From Gaiellasilicea sp046594445 (lineage in GTDB: Bacteria; Actinomycetota; Thermoleophilia; Gaiellales; Gaiellaceae): a DNA stretch of 64,000 nucleotides. Positions 41,038 to 50,478 of the stretch are shown here, in pieces (position 1 is the stretch's first letter; the number at the start of each line of letters is the position of its first letter). Under the pieces are notes generated by a model that saw only the letters and a list, made by a program, of their open reading frames with translations, did not search any database and had not been told where the DNA came from. Location of the stretch: assembly GCA_046594445.1 (NCBI GenBank), contig JBKJSM010000018.1:20011-84010 (forward strand). The letters run 5' to 3'. The translations under genes were made by a program, and so were the position numbers.

Positions 41038-42927
41038 TTAGGCGCCGCGGAGCTCCGCCGCATCCGTGACCGGCGCCTGGCACGCAAACCGCTCGCAGAT
41101 GTACACGGCGGCTTGGCCGTCCACGAGCGTCTTGCCGGCAAGGAGTGGGACGTCGTGCGCAGGCCCAATCGCCACGACGGTTCGCGGCTGCCACGGCGCG
41201 AGCGCCGCCTGCGCCACTGCCGAATCGACCGGGCCTACGATCGCCAGCTCGCGCGGTGGGCTGAGATAGAGATCGGCCGCCACGAGCCCCCAGCCGAACG
41301 ACGACGGCGCCCGCTCGAGCGCGGTGCGCAGGAGCCGCAGCACCGAGACGGCGCGCCGTTCCAGCTCGTCGTCTCCGTAGATCCGGCCGAGCCGGAGGAG
41401 CACGTGCGCGAGCATCGAGTTCCCCGATGGGAGCGGATGATCGTCGAGCTCCTTCGTCCGGGCGACCAGGCGCTCCCCGTCCACCGGCGAGAGGAAGAAG
41501 CCGCCGTGCTCGTCGTCGGCGAAGAGCTCGACCGCGAGGCGCGTGAGCCGGTGCGCGTCCTCGAGCCAGCGCAGCTCGCCGGTGGCGACGTGTAGCTCGA
41601 GCAACCCGTGCGCGACGTTGGCGTAGTCGTCGAGGTAGCCCGCACCGCTCGTGCGGCCGGCGCGCGCGCTGCGCCGGAGCCGGCCCTCCGCGTCGGAGAG
41701 CGGTCCGAGCAGGAACTCACCGAGGTTCCGGGCCGCCTCCAGCCAGTCGGGGCGCTCTAGACGCCAGGCCGCCTCGGCGAGCGCCGCCAGCGCGAGCCCG
41801 TTCCACGAGGCGATCGCCTTGTCGTCTCGGAGCGGCTTCGGCCGCAGCTCGCGCTCCTCGAAGAGCCGCGCGCGCAATCCCTCGTCGAGCTCGCCGCGGA
41901 TGATCGAGCGTCCGTGCTCGAAGGGCTCGAGCAGCTCCGCCGGAACGCCCTCCTCCTCCGTCCACGTGAACGTCAGGCCCTCGACCCCGTCCGTGTCGGC
42001 GTCCTGCGCCGAGGCGAAGCCGCCCTCCGGCAGCAGCAGCTCGCGCAGCATGTAGCCGATCGTGTCCTCGGCGACCGAGCGGTAGCGCGTCTCGCCGGTG
42101 ACGAGCCACGCGTGCAGGTAGGCCGGGGCGAGCAGGGCGTTGTCGTAGAGCATCTTCTCGAAGTGCGGCACGATCCAGCGCTCGTCGACCGAGTAGCGGT
42201 GGAAGCCGCCGCCGAGGAGGTCGTACATTCCTCCGGCCGCCATCTCGTCGAGGGTCTTGACCGCCATCTGAAGCTCGCTGCGGCGAAGCAGGAACTCGAG
42301 CGCGGGTGCGTTCGGGAACTTCGGCGCCCTCCCCCAGCCTCCGTGGGCCGGCTCGAACGTGGCGCGGAGGCCGCTCACCGCGCCGCTCAGAAGCGCTTCG
42401 GTCAGCGGCTCGTTCGACGGGCGCAGCGAGGCCGACTGCCGGATCGCTCCGACCAGCTGCTCCGCGGAGCGCGCGACGTCGTCCCGGCGCTCGCGCCACG
42501 CCTCCGCGATCGCCTCGAGCACCTGGCGGAAGCTCGGCATCCCGTGCCGCGGCTCGGGCGGGTAATAGGTGCCGCCGTAGAACGGCTCCCCCTCGGGAGT
42601 GAGGAAGACGGTCATCGGCCAGCCGCCGTGGCCCGAGAGCGCCACCACGGCCTCCATGTAGACGGCGTCGAGGTCGGGGCGCTCCTCACGGTCGACCTTC
42701 ACGTTGACGAAGCGCTCGTTCATCAGCGCCGCGGTCTGCGCGTTCTCGAACGACTCGTGCTCCATCACATGGCACCAGTGGCACGCGGCATACCCGATCG
42801 AGAGCAGGATCGGCCGCTCCTCGTCGCGGGCGCGCGCGAGCGCCTCTTCCCCCCACGGATACCAGTCGACCGGGTTGCCCGCGTGCTGGAGGAGGTAGGG
42901 GCTCGTCTCTTCGGCGAGGCGGTTCAC
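41038..42927 (-). CDS. Thioredoxin-domain DUF255 protein (YyaL/SPATA20-like)
   Basis: A 629-residue protein with an N-terminal thioredoxin-like domain (NRLAEETSPYLLQHAGNPVDWYPWGEEAL, then CHWC in GYAACHWCHVMEHESF) and a long alpha/alpha-barrel region resembling glycan epimerase/glycosidase folds. The combination is the conserved bacterial YyaL and eukaryotic spermatogenesis-associated protein 20 family. The biochemical role is not established. Its ATG shares ATGA with the upstream reductase gene stop. Confidence 0.93.
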   Translation of the reverse strand: MNRLAEETSPYLLQHAGNPVDWYPWGEEALARARDEERPILLSIGYAACHWCHVMEHESFENAQTAALMNERFVNVKVDREERPDLDAVYMEAVVALSGHGGWPMTVFLTPEGEPFYGGTYYPPEPRHGMPSFRQVLEAIAEAWRERRDDVARSAEQLVGAIRQSASLRPSNEPLTEALLSGAVSGLRATFEPAHGGWGRAPKFPNAPALEFLLRRSELQMAVKTLDEMAAGGMYDLLGGGFHRYSVDERWIVPHFEKMLYDNALLAPAYLHAWLVTGETRYRSVAEDTIGYMLRELLLPEGGFASAQDADTDGVEGLTFTWTEEEGVPAELLEPFEHGRSIIRGELDEGLRARLFEERELRPKPLRDDKAIASWNGLALAALAEAAWRLERPDWLEAARNLGEFLLGPLSDAEGRLRRSARAGRTSGAGYLDDYANVAHGLLELHVATGELRWLEDAHRLTRLAVELFADDEHGGFFLSPVDGERLVARTKELDDHPLPSGNSMLAHVLLRLGRIYGDDELERRAVSVLRLLRTALERAPSSFGWGLVAADLYLSPPRELAIVGPVDSAVAQAALAPWQPRTVVAIGPAHDVPLLAGKTLVDGQAAVYICERFACQAPVTDAAELRGA

Positions 42928-43655
42928 GACAGGACCTCTTGTACACCGCGCAGCCGCGTCCGAATCATCATCTGCGCGCGCGAGGAGTCGAGCCGGCAGT
43001 CGAGCGGGCGCGTCGCGGGCGCCGGCTCGCTGCGGACAGGTATCCCGGCGACGAGCTCCGCGAACGCGGCGCGCGAGACGGCGTCGGCGCCCGCGACGTG
43101 CAACGGCCCCGAGACGTCCAGGCCCGCGAGCTCGAGGAGCGCGGCCGCGAGGTCGCCGACCTGTACCGGGCAGCGGATCTCGTCCGTGAAGAAGGTCAGC
43201 GCGGCGTCTCGTGCCATCGACTCGGCCCTGGACGGCTCGGCGCCGCCGTAGATGAGCGACGTGCGCACGATCAGCGCTTCCGGGTGCTCCCGCGCCACCA
43301 GTACCTCGGCTGCCGCCTTCGCCCGGCCGTAGTCGGTCACCGGCGAGAGCGGGTCGCCTTCGACGTACGGCGCGCCCTTGCGCCCGTCGAAGACGACGTC
43401 GGTGGAGAGGTGCACCAGCCGTGCACCTACGGCAGCGGCCGCCCGGGCGACGTTCTCCGACCCCTCGACGTTGACGCTCGCGTCCTCCTGACGGTAGGCG
43501 GTGTGGATCACCGTCGCCGGACGTAGCCGCTCGAAGAGGGCGCTGACCGCGGCCCCATCCCGAATCTCGACCCGCTCGCGTTCCGCGTCGGGGCGCAGGC
43601 GGGCGAGCTCGGCGCCGAGGTAGCCCGTCCTGCCCGTGATGTAAAGATCAGCCAT
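42924..43655 (-). CDS. RmlD-like SDR sugar-nucleotide reductase
   Basis: A 243-residue extended/atypical SDR resembling dTDP-4-dehydrorhamnose reductase: YITGRTGYLGAELA (nucleotide loop), VIHTAYRQED, HLSTDVVFDGRKGAPYVE and DYGRAKAAAE with the catalytic Tyr/Lys. No other rhamnose genes are near, so the substrate may differ. The ATG at 43655 overlaps, on the opposite strand, the ATG of the next gene (shared CATG). An ATG at 43694 is possible but adds 13 atypical residues. Confidence 0.85.
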   Translation of the reverse strand: MADLYITGRTGYLGAELARLRPDAERERVEIRDGAAVSALFERLRPATVIHTAYRQEDASVNVEGSENVARAAAAVGARLVHLSTDVVFDGRKGAPYVEGDPLSPVTDYGRAKAAAEVLVAREHPEALIVRTSLIYGGAEPSRAESMARDAALTFFTDEIRCPVQVGDLAAALLELAGLDVSGPLHVAGADAVSRAAFAELVAGIPVRSEPAPATRPLDCRLDSSRAQMMIRTRLRGVQEVLS

Positions 43656-44073
43656 GCGAACCCTTCGGCGCGTCTTCCACTGGCTCCACTTCATCGCCGC
43701 CTGCCTCGTCGTCGTCGGCGTCTTCCTGCAGGTCTACCTGGCGGCCGGGCAGCTCTACGGCGCGAACTCGCTGGACGAGCACCAGGACACGGGCTGGACC
43801 GTCCACAACTTCGAGATTGCGGTCTTCGTGACGGCGCTCGTCGCCTGGCTGCCGCGAGCCGACATCGGCTGGAGCGTGCTGCTCGTGGTCGTCGGCACCG
43901 TGCAGATCCTGCTGTCCGGCGGCGAGCGGTGGGTCGGCGCCATCCACGGCGTTGGAGCGCTGCTCGTCCTGATCATCGCCTCGATCTGCGTTCACCGCGA
44001 CCTGCGGGGGCTCGGGCTCAAGCGCGGGCACGGCGATGACGCACGAACCGCACCACCTCGACCACTCCCGTAA
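43654..44073 (+). CDS. Small integral membrane protein (DUF6220-like)
   Basis: A 139-residue protein with four predicted helices (IAACLVVVGVFLQVYLA, FEIAVFVTALVAWL, WSVLLVVVGTVQILL, GVGALLVLIIASICV) and a short basic tail. Conserved histidines (HWLHF, VHNF, IHG) suggest possible haem or quinone contact, but no function is known. Its 3' end overlaps the convergent DedA gene by 56 bases. Confidence 0.75.
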   Translation: MRTLRRVFHWLHFIAACLVVVGVFLQVYLAAGQLYGANSLDEHQDTGWTVHNFEIAVFVTALVAWLPRADIGWSVLLVVVGTVQILLSGGERWVGAIHGVGALLVLIIASICVHRDLRGLGLKRGHGDDARTAPPRPLP

Positions 44074-44617
44074 CCGCGAGCGCGACCGCGAACGCGAGGA
44101 GGAGGCCCTTCCATGGCTCTTCCTTGAACGTCCTGCCGCCGAAGTAGCCGAGCAGCACGGTGTACGAACCCCAGATGGCGGCCGCGATCGCGTCGAAGAA
44201 CAGGAAGCGCCGCCAGTTGATCGCGTTGGTGAAACCGGCGGTGAACGTCGTGACCGTGCGACCACCGGGGATGAAGCGGGCGACGATGATCAGATACCAG
44301 CCCCGTTCCTGCAGCATCCGGTCCGCCCAGGCCAGCCGTTTCTGGGACTTCTCGCTCGAGAAGAACCGCTTCGTCAGCCGCTCGCCCAGGAAGTGGCCCC
44401 CCGCGTAGGAGATGTTGTCGCCGACGAATGCGCCGGCCGCGGCGGTAAGGATCACGAACTCGACCGACAGACCGCCCGTCCCCGCGACGACGCCGGCCGC
44501 GATCGCGGTCGCCTCGCTCGGCACGATCGGGAAGAACGCATCGAGCATCGCGATCGCAAAAACGATCAGGTAGCTCCAGTCCGAGCCGGAGACGGCATCC
44601 ACGATCAACTCGAACAC
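44018..44617 (-). CDS. DedA-family membrane protein
   Basis: A 199-residue DedA/SNARE-associated-type transporter with FIPGGRTVTTFTAGFTNAINWRRF as the family core, and an N-terminal FPIVPSEATAIAAGVVAG re-entrant segment. DedA proteins act as lipid flippases, for example for undecaprenyl phosphate. Starts at GTG 44617. Confidence 0.92.
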   Translation of the reverse strand: MFELIVDAVSGSDWSYLIVFAIAMLDAFFPIVPSEATAIAAGVVAGTGGLSVEFVILTAAAGAFVGDNISYAGGHFLGERLTKRFFSSEKSQKRLAWADRMLQERGWYLIIVARFIPGGRTVTTFTAGFTNAINWRRFLFFDAIAAAIWGSYTVLLGYFGGRTFKEEPWKGLLLAFAVALAVTGVVEVVRFVRHRRARA

Positions 44618-44691
44618 TTAGTGCTTCCCGCCGTGAGTACGGTCGTGGTTCGCGCAGCGAGAACCGAGCAGGCCTAGGACGCAGGGAGCCT

Positions 44692-44709
44692 CGATATGCA
44701 CGCATATCG
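44692..44709. promoter_or_regulatory. Inverted repeat upstream of the CoA-transferase gene
   Basis: CGATATG-CACG-CATATCG, a perfect 7-bp inverted repeat that is AT-rich for this genome, lies in the 208-base divergent gap between dedA and the CoA-transferase. An operator is the likeliest reading. The rest of the gap shows no gene. Confidence 0.4.
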
Positions 44710-44825
44710 GGGCGACCGAGGACGACGGCATGCGAAGCGTTCTCGTCGTGCGAAACGCGGGCGTACTTGCGGCGGGGAGCACTTGAGCATCCTCGCAGAG
44801 ACCGCAGTCGCGATGATGCAGCCGG

Positions 44826-46016
44826 ATGGCTTTCGCTCCTCTCGCCGGCATCCGAGTCCTCGACTTGACGAGCTCGCTCGCCGGTCCGACCGCAACCGAG
44901 ATCCTCGGAGCGCTGGGCGCCGACGTGGTCAAGATCGAGCACCCAGGCCGCGGCGACGAGGCGCGCGATTGGGGGCCGCGCTTCTTTCCGGGCGGCAGCG
45001 CCATGTTCTTCACCGCGAACGCGGGCAAGCGCTCGCTCGCCCTCGACCTGAAATCGCCGCAGGGGCTCGACGCCCTGCTCCGGCTGGCCGACGGCGCCGA
45101 CGTCGCCGTTCAGAGTCTTCGCCCCGGGACTGCGGAACGGCTCGGGCTCGGCCCTGACGTGCTGCGCGGCCGCAACCCGCGCCTCGTCTACGCGACGATC
45201 GGCGCGTTCGGGCGAGGCGGCCCACTCGCTTCGGAGCCCGGCTACGACCCGCTCATGCAGGCCGCCGCAGGGATCATGAGCTTGACGGGCGAGCCCGACG
45301 GGCCGCCGGCGCGCGTCGGCGTCTCGCTGATCGACATCAGCACGGGCGTCTGGGCGGCGCTCGCTATCGTCGCTGCGCTGCACGAGGGACAGGGCCGCAC
45401 GCTCGACCTCTCGCTCTACGAGACGGCGCTGTCGCTCGTCCCCTACCAACTCGCAGACGTCCTCGCCGGCGGCGCCCCACCCGATCGCCACGGCACCGCC
45501 TTCTCGCTGATCGTGCCCTACCAGGTGTTCGACACGGCGGACGGCCGGCTGATGATCGTCGCCGCAAACGATCGTCTTTACGCGAGAGCCTGCGAGGCGG
45601 TCGGCGCGCCCGAGCTCGCGACCGACGCCCGCTTCGCAACGAACCCGCTTCGCGTCGCGCACCGCGAAGAGCTGATCCCTCTGCTCCAGGCGCGGATCGC
45701 GGAGCAGCCGACCGCAGACCTGCTGACGCGGCTCCGGGGGGCGGGCGTGCCGGTCTCACCGGTCAACGACCTGGCGGATGTCGCGGCAGAGCCTCAACTG
45801 CGGGCGACCGGCATCCTTCAGGAGCTCGCCGGCCGCGAGCTCGTGTCGCCGCCGTTCTCCGCCGACGGGGAGCGCCTGCGTTACGGCTCCGCACCGCCGC
45901 TCCTCGGCGAGCACACGGCGGAGGTTCTCCGCGAGGCCGGCTACCGGGACGAGGAGATCGCCGAGCTGGCGGCGGCGGGTGTCGTGCGGTTAGGCGCGAT
46001 ACACCCGGCCGGGTAG
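44826..46016 (+). CDS. CaiB/BaiF-family (class III) CoA-transferase
   Basis: A 396-residue interlocked-dimer CoA-transferase. GIRVLDLTSSLAGPTATEILGALGADVVKIEHP at the N-terminus, AGKRSLALDLKSPQG, and the catalytic Asp in VGVSLIDISTGVWAA. It transfers CoA between organic acids, working with the neighbouring lyase and acyl-CoA enzymes. Its end overlaps the convergent lyase gene by 27 bases. Confidence 0.94.
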   Translation: MAFAPLAGIRVLDLTSSLAGPTATEILGALGADVVKIEHPGRGDEARDWGPRFFPGGSAMFFTANAGKRSLALDLKSPQGLDALLRLADGADVAVQSLRPGTAERLGLGPDVLRGRNPRLVYATIGAFGRGGPLASEPGYDPLMQAAAGIMSLTGEPDGPPARVGVSLIDISTGVWAALAIVAALHEGQGRTLDLSLYETALSLVPYQLADVLAGGAPPDRHGTAFSLIVPYQVFDTADGRLMIVAANDRLYARACEAVGAPELATDARFATNPLRVAHREELIPLLQARIAEQPTADLLTRLRGAGVPVSPVNDLADVAAEPQLRATGILQELAGRELVSPPFSADGERLRYGSAPPLLGEHTAEVLREAGYRDEEIAELAAAGVVRLGAIHPAG

Positions 46017-46847
46017 CTCGCGGCCGAGCAGCTGCTCGAGCCAACGGGCAACGGCGATCAGCCCCTCGAGGTCGACGCCGGTCTCGACCCCTTCGCGGTC
46101 GAGCAGGTAGAGCACGTCCTCGGTCGCGACGTTCCCGGTCGCGCGGGGCGCGAAAGGACAGCCGCCGAGACCTCCGACCGACCCGTCGAGCACGGTCGCG
46201 CCCGCCTCGACCGCAGCCCACGCGCAAGCGATGCCCGTGTGGCGCGTGTCGTGGAAGTGCCCACCGACTGGGACGCCGAGGATCGAGACGCGCTCGAGGA
46301 GCCGGCGGACGGGCGCCGGGGTTGCGACGCCGATCGTGTCGGCGAGGACGACCTCGCCCGCGCCCGCCGCGACGAGCCGGTCTGCCAGGTCAGCCACCAC
46401 CGCGGGATCAACCGCCCCCTCGAACGGGCAGCCGAAGGCGACGCTGATCGTCGCCGTCGCCGGACGGTCGGCCGTGGCCAGGATCCGCACCGCCCGCTCG
46501 GTCGCCTCGGCGAGCGACGCGTTGCCGTTCCGCTGGTTGAAGGACTCGGTGGCGGCGAGCGTGACGTTGACGCGCTCGAGCGGCGTCGCGGCCAGCCGCT
46601 CCCAGCCGCGCTCGTTGAGCACGAGCCCGGAGAGCTCGGCCTCGACCTCGCCCACCGCCGCGACGACCTCCTCGGCGCCCGCCATCTGCGGCACCCGCTC
46701 CGGGTCGACGAAACTGACCGCCTCGATTCGCGGCAGCCCGGTCGCGGCCAGGCGCCGCACCAGCTCGGCGCGCACCGCCGGCGCGTGGGTCTCGGGCTCG
46801 TTCTGGAGGCCGTCCCGCGGGCCGACGTCGCAGAGGGTGACGCGCAT
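45990..46847 (-). CDS. Hydroxymethylglutaryl-CoA lyase family protein
   Basis: A 285-residue DRE-TIM-type lyase that cleaves HMG-CoA to acetoacetate and acetyl-CoA (leucine catabolism). It has LCDVGPRDGLQNEP (catalytic Arg, metal Asp), VSFVDPERVPQMA, GHFHDTRHTG (metal His pair) and GGLGGCPFAPRATGNVATED with the active-site Cys. A TAGCCT box lies 6 bases before the ATG on the minus strand. Confidence 0.93.
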   Translation of the reverse strand: MRVTLCDVGPRDGLQNEPETHAPAVRAELVRRLAATGLPRIEAVSFVDPERVPQMAGAEEVVAAVGEVEAELSGLVLNERGWERLAATPLERVNVTLAATESFNQRNGNASLAEATERAVRILATADRPATATISVAFGCPFEGAVDPAVVADLADRLVAAGAGEVVLADTIGVATPAPVRRLLERVSILGVPVGGHFHDTRHTGIACAWAAVEAGATVLDGSVGGLGGCPFAPRATGNVATEDVLYLLDREGVETGVDLEGLIAVARWLEQLLGRELPGRVYRA

Positions 46848-46853
46848 GCGCCG

Positions 46854-46859
46854 AGGCTA
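46854..46859 (-). promoter_or_regulatory. Candidate leaderless -10 for the HMG-CoA lyase gene
   Basis: TAGCCT is exactly 6 bases before ATG 46847; its TAG is the stop codon of the upstream small membrane protein gene. Confidence 0.45.
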
Positions 46860-47048
46860 CTCGGGCGAGACGTTCTTGCGCAGCGCGAGGTATCCGAGCA
46901 GAGCGAGCACCAGCCCGATCACGAAGACAACGCCGAAATGGAGCGTGAAGCCGCCGTCCGCGAGCAGGAACAGCGCCAGCGCGAGATCGATCGCCGCGAA
47001 GGCGAACAGGGGCAGCGCGGGCGCGGGACGCTCGGCGGGGGCGTTCAT
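46857..47048 (-). CDS. Small two-helix membrane protein
   Basis: A 63-residue protein with two hydrophobic helices (LFAFAAIDLALALFLLA and VVFVIGLVLALLGYLAL) and a short charged tail. It starts 3 bases after the ABC permease stop and so belongs to that operon. Family not recognised. Confidence 0.6.
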   Translation of the reverse strand: MNAPAERPAPALPLFAFAAIDLALALFLLADGGFTLHFGVVFVIGLVLALLGYLALRKNVSPE

Positions 47049-47051
47049 GCC

Positions 47052-49616
47052 CTACTCGTACTGGAGCGCGGTCAGCGGGTCAAGTCGGGCAGCGCGGCGC
47101 GCGGGGAAGATCGCCGCCAGGATGCCCACCACGACGGTCAGGATTGCGAAAACGGCAATCTGTATGGTCGGCAGCGCGAACTCGATGAAGTCGACGCGCG
47201 CGATCAGCAGCGCGCCCAGCACGATGCCGAGGATGATCCCGAGCGTGCCGCCGATCAGGGCGGTGATCACGCTCTCGTGCCGGATCATCCGGCGCAGCTG
47301 GCGCCGTGTCATCCCAACCGCCCGCAGCATTCCGAGCTCACGTGTTCGCTCGAACACCGTCAGCACGAGCGTGTTCACGATCCCGAACAGGCTCACGATC
47401 ACCGACAGCGCCAACAGCACGTAGAGGATGTTCAGAATCTGGTTGAGCCCGGCGATCTGGTTGTCGACGAACTCGTCCCGCGTCTGCACCTTCGCGTTCG
47501 GGAACGCCTTATCGAGAACGCTTTCGATCGCCTTCCCGTTCGCCTCCGAGTCGCCTCCGCGCATCTGGATGAAGGTGTAGAGGTTGCGTGGCGAGTCGTA
47601 GGCGAGGTCGAAGGTGGCGCTCGAGAAGGTGACCGGGCCGAACGGCGAGCCGCCGGTCGGAGGCTCGAAGATGCCCTTGACCGTCAGTTCGAGGCGCTTG
47701 CCCGAAGGGACGATGATCGTGATCGGCGAGCCGATGCTGAGGCCGTTGTCCTCAGCGAACCCGTCGTCGACGAAGGCACCGTCCGCCCCAAGCTCTCTGA
47801 AAACGCTTTGCGAGCCCTGCTTCCAGTCGAGCGTGATCACCTCACCGGCGTCCGGATCGACCGCAGTGACGAACTCGTTCGTGTCGAAGACCCGCGCCTC
47901 GCCGCTGCGCGTGCTCGCGATCGCTTCCACACCGGGCGCGCGAGCGGCCGCAGCGGCCGCGCCGATCGGGATCGGTGAGAAGTTGTTCTGCGCGGTGATC
48001 GCGTAGTCGGAGGTGAATACGTCGTCGACCGCGCTGCGGAAGGTGCTGGTGATCCCGGCGGCGAGGGTGGCAACGAGCGTGACGAGCGCAAGCCCGATCA
48101 TCAGGGCGGCAGCGGTCGAAGCGGTCCTCTGCGGGTTGCGGCGGGCGTTATCGCGCGCAAGCTTCCCGGCGGCGCCGCCGATGCGCGACGCGGGCTCGCC
48201 GAGGACGGCGACCAAAGGACGAACGAGGCGCGCCGAAAACAGCGCCACGCCGAAGAAAATCAGCAGGGCGCCGAGGCCCATCCAGACGAGGATCTGCGTC
48301 GTGCCGAGGTTCGGCCCGAAGAGGCCGTAGGCGAGCGCGGCGAAACCGAGAGCCGTGAGGCCGAGCGAGCCGAGCGTCCGGAAGCGCGCGAAGCGCGACT
48401 GCGGCAGGGTCGCGCCTTCCCGAACCGCGGCGATCGGCGGGACGCGTGTGGCGCGGATGGCAGGACGAAGGCTGGCGAGCAGCGTCACGACGATCCCGAC
48501 GACCAGCGAGACCACGATCGTCCTCGGCTCGAAGAGCAGGCCGCTGTTCGGCAGCGTGAAGCCGACGAGGTCGAAGAGCCAGAACAGGAGCTTCGCCAGG
48601 CCGAGGCCGAGGAAGAGCCCGATCACCGACGCGACGACCCCGACGACGAGCGCCTCGATCACGATCGAGCCCAGAACCTGCTTCCGGGAGGCGCCGAGGG
48701 TGCGCACGGTCGCGAACTCGCGCGCCCGCTGCGCGATCGTGATCGAGAGCGAGTTCGCGATCACGAAGCTGCCGACGAAGAGCGCGATCCCAGCGAACGC
48801 GAGCAGGAAGCCCTGCAGGAAGGTGATGAACTCGTTCGTGCTGGACGCGTCGTCTTCGGCCTGCGCCTGCCCCGTCCGCACCTGGGCGCCCTCGGGCACC
48901 GCGTCCTCGAGGTTGCGGATCAGCTGCGCATCGGTGGTGCCGGCCGACGCGGCGACGGCGATCTCGTCGAGCTTGCCCTCCTTGTCGAACAGCCGCTGCG
49001 CCGTCGGAAGGTCGAAGCCGGCCAGCGTGGCGCCGCCGATCGAGATCGAAGCGTTCAGGCGGACGAAGCCGGCGAGCGTCACCTCTTCGACGGAGCCTTC
49101 GGCCTGGACGCCCACCGTGTCGCCGATCTTCAAGCCCTCCTCGTCCGCTGTCCCGGTGTCGATCACGACCTCGTTCGGTCCCGGCCAGCTTCCCTCGACG
49201 AGAGCGAGTGGATTGAACGGCGACTCGCCGTCAGGGATCGCGAAGCCGAGGTTGGGCGCACCGCCATTGACGATCGCCTTGCCGTCACGCCCGATCAGCG
49301 TCGTCGACTCGCTGTCGACACTGCCCTCTGCGAACGCGACGCCTTCGACACCCCGCACCGTCTCGAGCACTGCCGCGTCGAGCGGTGGCGCGGTCACGCC
49401 GCTGCCCTCCCCGGAGAGGTCGAACGCCGACTTGCCGGTGACCACGGCGCTCGACCCCTTGCGCACCTCGGTGAAGATCGTGTCGAAGGCCGAGTCGATC
49501 GAGTCGGTGAGGATGTAGGTGCCGCTGATCATCGCGACGCCCAGAACGATTGCGAACGCGGTCAGCGCCGTACGCAGCTTCCGGCCGAGCATGCCCTTCA
49601 GCGCGAACTTGGTCAT
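47052..49616 (-). CDS. ABC transporter permease, MacB/FtsX-like, two FtsX modules
   Basis: An 854-residue exporter-type permease. An N-terminal helix is followed by a large extracytoplasmic domain (residues ~40-260), three helices around GSFVIANSLSITIAQRAREFATVRTLGASRKQVL, a second ectodomain and a final FtsX module around TVFERTRELGMLRAVGMTRRQLRRMI. This is the architecture of lipoprotein/peptide exporters in actinobacteria. ATGA overlap with the ATPase gene. Confidence 0.93.
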   Translation of the reverse strand: MTKFALKGMLGRKLRTALTAFAIVLGVAMISGTYILTDSIDSAFDTIFTEVRKGSSAVVTGKSAFDLSGEGSGVTAPPLDAAVLETVRGVEGVAFAEGSVDSESTTLIGRDGKAIVNGGAPNLGFAIPDGESPFNPLALVEGSWPGPNEVVIDTGTADEEGLKIGDTVGVQAEGSVEEVTLAGFVRLNASISIGGATLAGFDLPTAQRLFDKEGKLDEIAVAASAGTTDAQLIRNLEDAVPEGAQVRTGQAQAEDDASSTNEFITFLQGFLLAFAGIALFVGSFVIANSLSITIAQRAREFATVRTLGASRKQVLGSIVIEALVVGVVASVIGLFLGLGLAKLLFWLFDLVGFTLPNSGLLFEPRTIVVSLVVGIVVTLLASLRPAIRATRVPPIAAVREGATLPQSRFARFRTLGSLGLTALGFAALAYGLFGPNLGTTQILVWMGLGALLIFFGVALFSARLVRPLVAVLGEPASRIGGAAGKLARDNARRNPQRTASTAAALMIGLALVTLVATLAAGITSTFRSAVDDVFTSDYAITAQNNFSPIPIGAAAAAARAPGVEAIASTRSGEARVFDTNEFVTAVDPDAGEVITLDWKQGSQSVFRELGADGAFVDDGFAEDNGLSIGSPITIIVPSGKRLELTVKGIFEPPTGGSPFGPVTFSSATFDLAYDSPRNLYTFIQMRGGDSEANGKAIESVLDKAFPNAKVQTRDEFVDNQIAGLNQILNILYVLLALSVIVSLFGIVNTLVLTVFERTRELGMLRAVGMTRRQLRRMIRHESVITALIGGTLGIILGIVLGALLIARVDFIEFALPTIQIAVFAILTVVVGILAAIFPARRAARLDPLTALQYE

Positions 49617-50356
49617 GAGGTCGCGAGTGTGTTCAGCGTCTCGAGGATCTCGGCCTGGGTGGCTCCGGGGAGGTCGCGCACGATCAGCCCGTCGGCGAGG
49701 AAGAGGATCCGGTCAGCGATCGCCGCGGCGCGCGCCTCGTGGGTGACCATCACGGTGGTCTGGCCGTAGGAGTCGACCGAGTCGCGCATCAGGGCGAGGA
49801 TCTCGTTGCCCGTCGCCGAGTCGAGGTTTCCCGTCGGCTCGTCCGCGAAGAGAACGGTGGGGCGGGAGACGAGCGCACGAGCCACCGCAACGCGCTGCTG
49901 CTGGCCGCCCGAGAGCTCGGAGGGCCGGTGAGTGAGCCGGTTCGCGAGCCCGACCTTCTCGATCAGCTCGCGGTAGAAGGCCGCGTCGGGCTTCTCGCCG
50001 GCGATCGCGAGCGGCAGCTTGATGTTCTCGTCCGCGGTGAGCATCGGCAGCAGGTTGAAGAACTGGAAGACGAAACCGATGTGCTTGCGGCGCAGCTTCG
50101 TCAGGTCGGAGTCCTTCAGCGTCGTGATCTCGGTGCCCGACACCTGGACCGTGCCGGACGTCGGCTTGTCGAGGCCGGCGAGGATGTGCATCAGCGTCGA
50201 CTTGCCGGAGCCCGAAGGCCCCATCACGGCGGTCAGCTTCCCCTGCCCCACCTCGAGCGAGACGCCGCGCAGCGCGTCGACGGCAGTGTCGCCCTGCCCG
50301 TAGCGGCGCGTCACGTCCTCGGCGACGACGACCGCGCTCGGCTTCCCGTTCTCCAT
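49613..50356 (-). CDS. ABC transporter ATP-binding protein, MacB/LolD-like
   Basis: A 247-residue ATPase: Walker A GPSGSGKST, FQFFNLLPMLTADENI, signature LSGGQQQRVAVARALV, Walker B VLFADEPTGNLDS and switch MVTHEARAA. ATG 50356 follows AGGGAGG; a start at 50377 is less likely. It pairs with the permease. Confidence 0.94.
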   Translation of the reverse strand: MENGKPSAVVVAEDVTRRYGQGDTAVDALRGVSLEVGQGKLTAVMGPSGSGKSTLMHILAGLDKPTSGTVQVSGTEITTLKDSDLTKLRRKHIGFVFQFFNLLPMLTADENIKLPLAIAGEKPDAAFYRELIEKVGLANRLTHRPSELSGGQQQRVAVARALVSRPTVLFADEPTGNLDSATGNEILALMRDSVDSYGQTTVMVTHEARAAAIADRILFLADGLIVRDLPGATQAEILETLNTLATS

Positions 50357-50443
50357 CGAACCTCCCTGAGTGATCACCCTTCGACCCTAGCGGCTCGGCG
50401 GACCGCCGTTGGGACGGTTAACCACACTCTGACTCCACGCGCC

Positions 50444-50472
50444 TTGTGAACTTCGGCTTGCCGTGGTCAAAT
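50444..50472 (+). promoter_or_regulatory. Promoter of the secreted protein gene at 50479
   Basis: TTGTGA (50444-50449), a 17-base spacer and TCAAAT (50467-50472) end exactly 6 bases before GTG 50479. This fits a leaderless transcript and supports that start. Confidence 0.45.
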
Positions 50473-50478
50473 GAGAGA

